A DNA stretch of 8,396 bases from an uncultured Eubacteriales bacterium. GTDB lineage: Bacteria > Bacillota > Clostridia > Christensenellales > UBA1242. The notes beneath the pieces were generated by a model. The model had not been told where the DNA came from. It did no database searches and worked only from the letters and a program-made list of their open reading frames with translations. Location: assembly GCA_905187655.1 (NCBI GenBank), contig CAJJIV010000043.1, positions 1 through 8,396 of the forward strand, given 5' to 3'. A program made the position numbers and the translations under genes. This document shows, one piece after another, positions 1-6,241 of this stretch; the first letter of the stretch is position 1; every line of letters starts with the position of its first letter.

Positions 1-6
1 TTATTA

Positions 7-12
7 TATAAT
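7..12 (+). promoter_or_regulatory. Possible -10 box upstream of the first gene
   Basis: The hexamer TATAAT matches the sigma-A -10 consensus exactly and lies 23 bases before the chosen ATG. The -35 region would be outside the window. Transcription would begin near base 19, leaving a leader of only about 17 bases that starts at the ribosome binding site. That is very short, and TATAAT is common by chance in such AT-rich DNA, so this is tentative. Confidence 0.25.
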
Positions 13-19
13 TGTGTTT

Positions 20-27
20 AAGGGGTG
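20..27 (+). promoter_or_regulatory. Ribosome binding site fixing the start of the first gene
   Basis: AAGGGGTG ends 8 bases before the ATG at 36. It favours that ATG over the in-frame TTG at 12, which would place this site inside the gene, and over the ATG at 45, where the spacing would be 17 bases. Confidence 0.7.
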
Positions 28-35
28 TTATTTGT

Positions 36-1100
36 ATGGGAAATATGGGGGAAAACAGACCTAATTTTGATAGAACTGATGTTTATGATGAAATAATTAA
101 TAACTGGATTAAAGTGCTTAACCGCGAGATTAAGTGCTATGATGAAGCAATAAAAACTCTTCGTACATTTGTTGCTGAAGCAAAAAAAGATAATAATAGT
201 GAGTCTTATTATGGCTATTCTGCTGAACTTAAGCACTATGCAGAACAAAGAAATGACACTCTTAATCAAATTGAATCTTTAACTAAAAACAAAAAGGCTA
301 AAGCCTGGTTTATTAATATGTTAAAAGATACCTACCTTAATTTTTCTGGAGAGCAAGAAGATTTGGGGGCAGGGGGCAAATTTAAGTCTTTTGCTAAAAG
401 GGACATTGTTGAACGAAAAAATATTACCGACAAAGAAGTACAGGATATTTTAAGTGAGTTTTCTGGTGAACTTATGGACCGAGAACTTAGTGGCGCTATG
501 GCAAGCATTCTTGGCAATAGAGTTGGAGTTCAAGGCAAAACTTCTTCACCTTGGGTAAGTATTAATGTTAAAGGTGTTAGCAAGCTTAGTGATGCTGAAT
601 ATAATAAGTGCTTGGATATGATTGTGGGGCCAGATAACTTGCGAAATAATCAGAATGCAGTTGCAACAGCTGCGCGTATGGCAAAGCAAGCTATTGAAGA
701 AGAAATTATGGCAAATGAAAGTGCAATTAGTGAGTCTAATGCTGCTAAAGGTGACATAAAAGGAACGGGCGATGACATTGCTCATATTGTTCCTGTTCTT
801 ACAACTGCTCTTACACCGCTTATAATGTTAGCTTCTTATAACTTTAATGGGTATAATTTGCATGGTTCAATAAAAGCTGGTATTATGAGTATTGGTGTGG
901 GAGTTGCTGTTAGCGTTTTGGCAAAAGTTGCTCCGAAATTATACAACTTTTTCACCGATATTGATAATAAAAATTCTGAATATAATATTAAACTTTTAAA
1001 GGATAAGTTGGACCAAATAGAAAATGGGGAAATAAGCCCTGAAGTTTTAAATAAATTGTCTGAAATTATTTCTGACAGTGTTAATAGTGCACAAATGTAG
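36..1100 (+). CDS. Unknown protein: helical N-terminal region and two C-terminal membrane segments
   Basis: I do not recognise this 354-residue protein. Residues 14-90 and 195-235 are highly charged and helical, with coiled-coil-like spacing. Residues 150-190 are less charged and look globular. Two hydrophobic stretches, about 249-267 and 278-300, look like a membrane hairpin with a short polar turn (NFNGYNLHG). The last 50 residues are again charged and helical, so both ends probably lie on the same side of the membrane. There is no signal peptide. The start is the ATG that follows AAGGGGTG, and the stop is TAG. The next gene follows 28 bases later and probably shares its transcript. In a phage setting it could be a membrane-acting accessory or DNA-entry protein, but that is only inference. 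The gene itself is secure; the function is unknown. Confidence 0.88.
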   Translation: MGNMGENRPNFDRTDVYDEIINNWIKVLNREIKCYDEAIKTLRTFVAEAKKDNNSESYYGYSAELKHYAEQRNDTLNQIESLTKNKKAKAWFINMLKDTYLNFSGEQEDLGAGGKFKSFAKRDIVERKNITDKEVQDILSEFSGELMDRELSGAMASILGNRVGVQGKTSSPWVSINVKGVSKLSDAEYNKCLDMIVGPDNLRNNQNAVATAARMAKQAIEEEIMANESAISESNAAKGDIKGTGDDIAHIVPVLTTALTPLIMLASYNFNGYNLHGSIKAGIMSIGVGVAVSVLAKVAPKLYNFFTDIDNKNSEYNIKLLKDKLDQIENGEISPEVLNKLSEIISDSVNSAQM

Positions 1101-1128
1101 CAATTCATAAATTTTTAAGGAGAAAGGT

Positions 1129-1353
1129 ATGTTCGTTTCTAAAAAATCGATTGTAAGCACCGATAAGGGTGATTTAATTGTTTTAGATACTGTTTTTGTT
1201 GATAATCGTGAGTTTGCTTTTTGCGTTGGTGGAAAAACTAACTATATTTACGAAATTTTTGATAACGGGACATCTTTGCCAAAACTAAGACTTGTTAGTG
1301 AGCCAGAGTTTGAACAGATTTTTAAAATCTTCTTGGCAAATTATCGTTTGTAA
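1129..1353 (+). CDS. Small protein, weakly DUF1292-like
   Basis: This 74-residue protein has an excellent ribosome binding site (AAGGAG at 1117-1122, six bases before the ATG). The pattern suggests alternating beta strands: an N-terminal polar turn (STDKGD), strands around LIVLDTVFV, REFAFCVGG and NYIYEIFD, then a loop and a C-terminal helix (EPEFEQIFKIFLANY). This order resembles the small DUF1292 family of Firmicutes, whose members carry a GxE..VLxxF..dgxxYvvL pattern and end in an EEF helix. The resemblance is by eye and weak. The gene lies 28 bases after the membrane protein gene and is followed 40 bases after its stop by an intrinsic terminator, so it is the last gene of its transcript. 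No function can be assigned. Confidence 0.82.
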   Translation: MFVSKKSIVSTDKGDLIVLDTVFVDNREFAFCVGGKTNYIYEIFDNGTSLPKLRLVSEPEFEQIFKIFLANYRL

Positions 1354-1361
1354 TTATTGTC

Positions 1362-1374
1362 TTTTGTGAAAATT
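1362..1374 (+). repeat. Direct repeat, copy 1 (13 bases)
   Basis: TTTTGTGAAAATT occurs here, eight bases after the preceding stop codon, and again without mismatch at 1495-1507. The core TTTT-GTG-AAAA has weak dyad symmetry, as a protein binding site might. The two copies bracket the terminator and the promoter of the next gene. Confidence 0.7.
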
Positions 1375-1393
1375 ATTAATAACTAAAAAATAT

Positions 1394-1427
1394 TAACCAT
1401 TAGTTTTTTACTAGTGGTTATTTTTTT
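1394..1427 (+). terminator. Intrinsic (Rho-independent) terminator
   Basis: The arms 1394-1404 (TAACCATTAGT) and 1410-1420 (ACTAGTGGTTA) form an 11-base-pair stem with one T-G wobble (1400 with 1414) and a five-T loop. A run of seven T follows directly at 1421-1427. It ends transcription of the two genes to its left. An A-rich run (1385-1390) precedes the left arm, so weak activity on the opposite strand is conceivable. Confidence 0.88.
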
Positions 1428-1444
1428 AATTGATTGTAATTAAT

Positions 1445-1473
1445 TTGCAGAAATATAAAAACTGGGTTATAAT
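1445..1473 (+). promoter_or_regulatory. Sigma-A-type promoter for the gene at 1509
   Basis: The -10 box TATAAT (1468-1473) is perfect. TTGCAG at 1445-1450 matches the first three bases of the -35 consensus, and the spacing is the ideal 17 bases. The predicted transcription start near 1480 gives a leader of about 28 bases that is rich in U. The position just after a terminator and before a gene supports the call; the poor -35 box limits it. Confidence 0.65.
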
Positions 1474-1494
1474 TATGATAAATAGATTTATTTT

Positions 1495-1507
1495 TTTTGT
1501 GAAAATT
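1495..1507 (+). repeat. Direct repeat, copy 2 (13 bases)
   Basis: This is an exact second copy of TTTTGTGAAAATT (first at 1362-1374). It lies immediately before the ATG at 1509, where a Shine-Dalgarno sequence would normally be. It is within the transcribed leader if the promoter at 1445-1473 is used, so it could act as DNA or as RNA. Confidence 0.7.
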
Positions 1508-1508
1508 T

Positions 1509-2723
1509 ATGGAAATAGTTTTAAGTGATAAATTAAAAGAGGCGTTTGAGCCAAGATATATTAAACTTAAAGAGCAACTTGCGTTTAGAGAAGTTGAACT
1601 TTCAGATTTGCAAAAAAATTATAAAGAAAATGACCTTGAAGCATGTTCGGCCGACCTTGAAATTAAAAACGTTAAAAAATTAGTTGAACACGCAAAATCT
1701 TTTGTAAGAATTTACTCTCCGGTGGTTGATGAATTTCAGCAAGAAATTGATAAAATAAACACCCAAATTAATTCAGCAAAAGCCAAAAAGATATCTGCGC
1801 AATATACCGCTGAAATGCGGGATGACATAATTAATAATTTAACTGAAGCTAAAAAGCCACTTGTTAGTAAGCGAGATGACTTTAAAACAAGATTGCAAAC
1901 TTATGTTAAAGAGCGAGATGAAAACCAGGCTAAAATTGATAAGCTTGAACCAGTGTATAAAATTGCCCAAAAGAATGCTTCGGTATATAAAGAGCGAATG
2001 ATTTTAGCAGAAAGGCAACTTAAACGCATAAGGCTAGACATAAAAAAGCTTAAAACTGAGTTTTTGGCGCTTGAAATTAACAGCCGAAGTGACTACAAAC
2101 GGTTTGATACCGCCGACTGTTTTGCATGTTTGCCATCTAAAATCTTGTTTAAATTTTGGGACAAAAAGCCACACATTGTAAATGGCAATTATTCTGTTTA
2201 TGCTGGAATAGACATTTTGGAAGTCACCGAAAGTCAGGTTACCAATTTGTCGGTCATTAGCATTAATGGGAAATTCTATAGGGGTGTTAGCACTGAATAT
2301 GACCCTATGGGGGCGGATTATCAGCGTATTGAATTTGTAGACAGCGAAGATGATTCTCCTAACCTTAAAGTTGGTGTTAGTGAATATGCGGTTAATCTGT
2401 ATTATTTGTTATATGGCTTAAATTCTCCTAGTTATATGCTAGAATTTACCGAAGCGCAAACTATGCTTGAAGATATGCTTAAACACAAACCAATTTTAGT
2501 TAAAAATTTGCCTTTATACATTTTTGGCAATGCTGAACTTGAAAAAATTGTAAGAGAATCTGTTAAGTCGGCTTGCGCCACAATTGTAACCAATTATAAA
2601 AAGAAAAATGGTGGAGAGATGCCAGATGACCTTAAAAATTATATTAAGGAACTTGGTAGATTGTTAAAAGAGCGAGAAAAACTTTCTAGTGGAGACTGGC
2701 AGAAAAAGAAGGCAAATTCTTAG
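1509..2723 (+). CDS. Unknown coiled-coil protein with a C-terminal globular region
   Basis: This 404-residue protein is not one I recognise. Residues 1-190 are almost wholly charged and helical and look like long coiled coils, with breaks near 70 and 115 that would suit an antiparallel bundle. Residues 200-345 look globular with mixed strands and helices (ILFKFWDKKPHIVNG, VISINGKFYRG, YAVNLYYLLYGL), and the last 45 residues form a basic, Lys-rich tail. It has no signal peptide or membrane segment. There is no Shine-Dalgarno sequence before the ATG. An in-frame TGA at 1500-1502 rules out an earlier start, and the next ATG is at about residue 103. It has its own promoter, a terminator lies before that promoter, and the next gene has another promoter, so it appears to be a one-gene unit. 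A structural or moron-type accessory role is possible but unproven. Confidence 0.88.
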   Translation: MEIVLSDKLKEAFEPRYIKLKEQLAFREVELSDLQKNYKENDLEACSADLEIKNVKKLVEHAKSFVRIYSPVVDEFQQEIDKINTQINSAKAKKISAQYTAEMRDDIINNLTEAKKPLVSKRDDFKTRLQTYVKERDENQAKIDKLEPVYKIAQKNASVYKERMILAERQLKRIRLDIKKLKTEFLALEINSRSDYKRFDTADCFACLPSKILFKFWDKKPHIVNGNYSVYAGIDILEVTESQVTNLSVISINGKFYRGVSTEYDPMGADYQRIEFVDSEDDSPNLKVGVSEYAVNLYYLLYGLNSPSYMLEFTEAQTMLEDMLKHKPILVKNLPLYIFGNAELEKIVRESVKSACATIVTNYKKKNGGEMPDDLKNYIKELGRLLKEREKLSSGDWQKKKANS

Positions 2724-2727
2724 TGAG

Positions 2728-2766
2728 TTTGTTATTAATATATAACAAAATGCCATATTGTTGGCA
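2728..2766 (+). repeat. Two small hairpins after the coiled-coil gene
   Basis: Arms TTTGTTAT (2728-2735) and ATAACAAA (2742-2749) form an eight-base-pair stem with a six-base loop. Directly after, TGCCA (2751-2755) and TGGCA (2762-2766) form a second stem, also with a six-base loop. Neither is followed by a clean T run, so termination would be weak at best. The right end overlaps TTGGCACCAA (2761-2770), a nearly symmetric element just before the next promoter. Confidence 0.4.
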
Positions 2767-2773
2767 CCAATCT

Positions 2774-2802
2774 TTGATTTACTAAGATTTGTTTGATAAA
2801 AT
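2774..2802 (+). promoter_or_regulatory. Extended -10 promoter for the tail/lysis gene run
   Basis: The -35 box TTGATT (2774-2779) matches consensus at four of six bases. After exactly 17 bases comes TAAAAT (2797-2802), five of six, preceded by TGA at 2794-2796, which gives an extended -10 motif. Transcription would start near 2809. The position before a run of closely spaced genes suggests that it drives the genes from 2887 to beyond the right edge. Confidence 0.65.
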
Positions 2803-2871
2803 TTAATTATAAAAAGATTTAAAATGTTTAACCAATTTTGGCTAAGCATTTTTTATTGTGCTATTTTTTAT

Positions 2872-2881
2872 AAAAGGGGGG
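2872..2881 (+). promoter_or_regulatory. Ribosome binding site favouring a GTG start at 2887
   Basis: AAAAGGGGGG ends five bases before an in-frame GTG (2887). The upstream in-frame ATG at 2824 has no Shine-Dalgarno sequence and would lie only about 15 bases from the predicted transcription start. The run of six G is unusual in such AT-rich DNA and lies between the two candidate starts. Confidence 0.6.
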
Positions 2882-2886
2882 AAAAG

Positions 2887-3921
2887 GTGGATTCTACTTT
2901 TAAATGGCTTTTAACTAAAATTGAAGAGATTGAGTATAGGCTGAACAAAAGCAAAACTAAAAGTGAGCAGGAAAATTTGCCGATAGTTAATTTAAACACT
3001 ACAATTGGTCAAAGTCTTTCAGCTGGTGAAGTTGAAGTGGTGGTTGGCAATGCTACGTTTTACGCAAAGACCAGTTTGGTTATTGATGGTGATGCTATTA
3101 TTTGGGCAAGCAAGATGGGCTCTGCAAGGGTTGTTATTTATGCTGGTGGATTTGAAGTGTTTAATCAGTTGTGCTCCTTAAATGGTGGAAGGAATGACAT
3201 TAAATTTAGTGCTGTTATTAATAACTATGTAGAAGAAAGTGTGGAGATTAAGCTTAAGGTGATTTTAGACAATGCCGAAGGCTCCGAGCAAGCAACAATT
3301 AACGTTTTGTCTGCTCGGGCAAAGATTTTTAGTTTTATGTTTGCAGATGGTGAAATTGGAAACATTTCTGCCGATTTTTATAATGGTAAATTTGCAGTTT
3401 GCGTTTCAGATGGGGCAAGTGTGTATGTTTATAATGGTACCAAAATACCGTCTTGTTTATCTATTTATGACTTTAACTTTTATGATAATGCAATAGATGG
3501 GCAGGTGGCTATTACTTGCAATAATGGCACTGATGTTTGTCAGGTGTTTTTGCAAAAGGAAGGCAAGGTGCTACTTGAAAAAGATGCTGTTAATTCAATT
3601 GTGGTTGCAGAAGGTGTTAGCAAGTTTTCTGCAATTGCAACCGAAAATCGTTCTCAGGTGGTTTTGGCGTACATTAAAAATGGCGAGCCATATTACAAAC
3701 TTATTTTTAATGGTGCGCCTTCAGATGAAGTTAAAATTAGCACAAATGGAGAGGGTGAAATTTGTGAAATTACCGCCGTAAAAAATTGTGAGAATATTAC
3801 CTATTTGCTTTTAACAACAAAGTCGGGTGATAGTTATGTTTATTATGCTTTTGGTGATATGCACTTTAATAGTCCTTCTGAAAAATTAGATGGGCTTTTT
3901 TATTGTGATTTCTTGTATTAA
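2887..3921 (+). CDS. Putative phage tail-fibre/adhesin protein, beta-propeller-like
   Basis: From the GTG start the protein has 344 residues. Residues 4-25 form a short charged helix (FKWLLTKIEEIEYRLNK) that could trimerise or dock. Residues 35-140 are beta-rich (VEVVVGNATFYAKTSLVI, ARVVIYAGGFEVF, VEIKLKVILDN) and may form an immunoglobulin-like sandwich. Residues 150-330 contain about four repeats of 45-50 residues in which a strand pair ends in an NGT/NG turn: near 163-184 (FAVCVSDGASVYVYNGT), 204-225, 246-275 and 303-321. This spacing resembles beta-propeller blades. The next gene starts 14 bases later and has the same repeat style, so both are probably virion surface proteins that bind the host. 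This rests on pattern and context, not on a recognised family. Starting at ATG 2824 instead would add 21 residues beginning with a hydrophobic stretch. Confidence 0.8.
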   Translation: MDSTFKWLLTKIEEIEYRLNKSKTKSEQENLPIVNLNTTIGQSLSAGEVEVVVGNATFYAKTSLVIDGDAIIWASKMGSARVVIYAGGFEVFNQLCSLNGGRNDIKFSAVINNYVEESVEIKLKVILDNAEGSEQATINVLSARAKIFSFMFADGEIGNISADFYNGKFAVCVSDGASVYVYNGTKIPSCLSIYDFNFYDNAIDGQVAITCNNGTDVCQVFLQKEGKVLLEKDAVNSIVVAEGVSKFSAIATENRSQVVLAYIKNGEPYYKLIFNGAPSDEVKISTNGEGEICEITAVKNCENITYLLLTTKSGDSYVYYAFGDMHFNSPSEKLDGLFYCDFLY

Positions 3922-3935
3922 AGGAGTGAACAATT

Positions 3936-5966
3936 ATGCAATTACATAACAAAATTGAAATTATTAAAAACGGAAAGACTATTGTGCAATATAATACAAT
4001 GCTTCCGCCAGTGCTTGAAAATATTAAAAATCTTAAGTGCTATAACAATTACTTTGTGTTTGGAACAGGAACAAGTGAAAGTGCAGAAAGCGATTATAAA
4101 CTTAGTGGCAGTGTAAATAGTTTTGCATCGACAGTTGAATCTGCCAACTATAATTATTATTTGGGCCCAATTTTTGTCTGCAAAAAGGTTGAATTTAATG
4201 AAACGCTAAATAGTGGTGCATTTTCTTTTTCAGAAGTGGGTATTGGTGAAGCCGAGAGCGAAGAAGAACTTCCGTGTAGAGTTATTAACCGATTTTTAAT
4301 TAAAGATGAAAATGGGCAAGTTGTTACCATAACAAAGGCTGAAGGCGAAGAGATGGTTGTTAAGATTACCATATATTTAGCTTGCAGTTTTAACACCCAA
4401 AAACCAATGGTTCCGCTTAACACCGATAGTTCGCTGTTTGCAAGAATACTTGGTATTGATAATATTGGTGGCAAAGAAAAAGACGGTGAAGTTAAGTTCT
4501 ATTTTGGGCGAAATTATGCACCAAACAGTCAGGTGCTTGGCTATGATGAACTTGATCTATTAATGTGTCCGTTTACGCTTAGTAAAACAAGCAGTATATT
4601 AAACAACAAGGTTAGAACTATTTTTGAAGACATGGACCAAGAAACAAGAGTGCTAAAGGAAGGTTTAATTGCCTTTAACGGACATATTGAATTTAGGCTG
4701 AATATGAAGGAACTTGCCGGCGAAGCTGAAGACCTATATTATCTTTCAGCGCTTGCCGACCGTTTTGGCAGGATTAATTTGTATACCGAAGGAATTGAAG
4801 AACCTATTGAAGTTACAACGCAGACATCAACCTATACAGCAGAAACTGTTAAATTTGGTTTGAATTTTGATAGCAAGATAGACTTATTGTTTGGCAGTGG
4901 TTTTAATTTTAGTGAAAAAGATGTGTATGTTTCAACTGGTGGTGGGTTGATGTTAATAAATGGTGACAATGCATTAAAAGCCTTTAAAATTTCTGGCTCT
5001 GTGGTAACGGAAATTAATACCGAGCAATTAAATTTGGCTGGTGCTAAATGTGTTGGGCTAACTGATGACTATTTGTTTGTTAATTTGTGTAACAACGATG
5101 TTTGGAGTGTGTGCGCTTATAAAATAGATGAAAATAATGCCTTTTATAAGTTAACTACGGCTTCTAATGTAAGTAATATTTCTTTTAGTGAAAACTGGGG
5201 CAATTTTGTGGTGACCAACAATAGTGATGGCTCTGGTATTTTGGTTGGGCTTATTAGTGGTGGCTATGGGTATGTTTTAAAAATGGTTGAGTCTGGTGGA
5301 ACTATTACGGCAAGTTTGGTTAACAAAACTGAAGGTCCTTTTTTAGAATGTATTTGTGCAACACCATTTGCAAAAACCGAAGCCAACTTTTTGTTTATTT
5401 TAGAAGACACCTTAACTGCAAGTTATTTTAATGGTACCGATTTTTCGGTAATTAATATTAATGGGCTTAGTGGAATTTTAAATGAAGAAATTTATAAAAA
5501 ATGTGGCAAGGGAGAAAAGTATTTTTTGCTTACAAAAACCGACTTAAACAAGAAAAAGTATGAGATTGACATTACCGATGGCTCGGTTAGTGTTAGTGAA
5601 TTTAGTGCAGAAGACCTTTTATCTTTTTCGCCAGATGCCGAATATTCCTTTGTGTATGGCAAGAGTTTAAACAAGCAGAAAATTGCATATGACCCATTTA
5701 TGTCTTGTCCGCTTGAATTTGAACAAGACCTTCCAAAAAGCATTGATTTAAAGAAGGCAAGTGGAGTGGTGGCGTTAAATGGTTACTTTTTAATTATTTT
5801 TAACCAAAATGATGGAGGGTGTTGTTTAATTCCTATTAAAAAAAATTATTACACGGTTATAAATGCACCGGCAGATGATTTTTGCGACCTTAGTTATGTT
5901 GGGGTTTTTATGCCAGGAGCAAATTTTACGGTTGAACCAGTTGTAACCTTTGAAGTGTCAATTTAA
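3936..5966 (+). CDS. Putative phage tail fibre / receptor-binding protein
   Basis: The protein has 676 residues. Its ribosome binding site, AAGGAGTG, begins on the last base of the previous stop codon, seven bases before the ATG. The N-terminal 150 residues carry features familiar from phage tail-fibre and minor structural proteins: VFGTGTSESAESDYKL at 41-56 (a GTGT..(x)D..L loop), then FSEVGIGE at 98-105, followed by a paired-strand segment ending near VVKITIYLA. Residues 155-300 look like a second mixed domain. Residues 330-640 show roughly six strand-rich units of about 50 residues, each ending near a turn (DDYLFVNLCNNDVWSVCAYKID; WGNFVVTNNS; ANFLFILEDTLTASYFNG; EKYFLLTKT; AEYSFVYGKS; GYFLIIFNQNDGG), suggesting a beta-propeller. 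A role in host-surface recognition is inferred from this and from the downstream holin-like gene. It has many cysteines for a virion protein (for example CIC at 472-474 and CC at 629-630). Confidence 0.85.
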   Translation: MQLHNKIEIIKNGKTIVQYNTMLPPVLENIKNLKCYNNYFVFGTGTSESAESDYKLSGSVNSFASTVESANYNYYLGPIFVCKKVEFNETLNSGAFSFSEVGIGEAESEEELPCRVINRFLIKDENGQVVTITKAEGEEMVVKITIYLACSFNTQKPMVPLNTDSSLFARILGIDNIGGKEKDGEVKFYFGRNYAPNSQVLGYDELDLLMCPFTLSKTSSILNNKVRTIFEDMDQETRVLKEGLIAFNGHIEFRLNMKELAGEAEDLYYLSALADRFGRINLYTEGIEEPIEVTTQTSTYTAETVKFGLNFDSKIDLLFGSGFNFSEKDVYVSTGGGLMLINGDNALKAFKISGSVVTEINTEQLNLAGAKCVGLTDDYLFVNLCNNDVWSVCAYKIDENNAFYKLTTASNVSNISFSENWGNFVVTNNSDGSGILVGLISGGYGYVLKMVESGGTITASLVNKTEGPFLECICATPFAKTEANFLFILEDTLTASYFNGTDFSVININGLSGILNEEIYKKCGKGEKYFLLTKTDLNKKKYEIDITDGSVSVSEFSAEDLLSFSPDAEYSFVYGKSLNKQKIAYDPFMSCPLEFEQDLPKSIDLKKASGVVALNGYFLIIFNQNDGGCCLIPIKKNYYTVINAPADDFCDLSYVGVFMPGANFTVEPVVTFEVSI

Positions 5967-5979
5967 CGGAGGGTGATAT

Positions 5980-6222
5980 ATGAAATTTAAAACAAAAAAC
6001 ATAAAAATAAAAACTGGACAAAATGTGCGTGCCGTTTTAAATGGAAACGATATAAGGGTTTATTCCTTTACAAGTAATGGCGGTTTGGCTGAACAAATTG
6101 TTGAGAATGTAGCCGATGGCGGAAGCATTGTAACTATTGGCACTTGCAATAACTGCTATCTAATGGAGCCAGTTGAAGACAAATTAATTTTGTACTCTTC
6201 TGGGTTTATTAAATTAAATTAA
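5980..6222 (+). CDS. Small beta-rich protein of the tail gene run
   Basis: This 80-residue protein has a strong ribosome binding site (GGAGGGTGAT at 5968-5977) and begins 13 bases after the previous stop. It looks like a small barrel or sandwich of short strands: KNIKIKTG, VRAVLNG, IRVYSFTS, SIVTIGT, CYLMEPV and LILYSSG. A single CNNC pair lies at residues 56-59, too little to call a zinc site. I do not recognise the family. Its place between a tail-fibre-like gene and a coiled-coil gene suggests a small virion component, fibre chaperone or attachment protein. Confidence 0.85.
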   Translation: MKFKTKNIKIKTGQNVRAVLNGNDIRVYSFTSNGGLAEQIVENVADGGSIVTIGTCNNCYLMEPVEDKLILYSSGFIKLN

Positions 6223-6241
6223 TAAGGAGATTTATTAAATT

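Noticed and set aside
3272..3781. Two consecutive + strand open frames (3272-3496 and 3497-3781) inside the first fibre-like gene
   Set aside because: They lie in another frame of a well-supported gene, have no usable ribosome binding sites, and their translations are low-complexity Leu/Phe/Met/Lys sequences typical of shifted frames.
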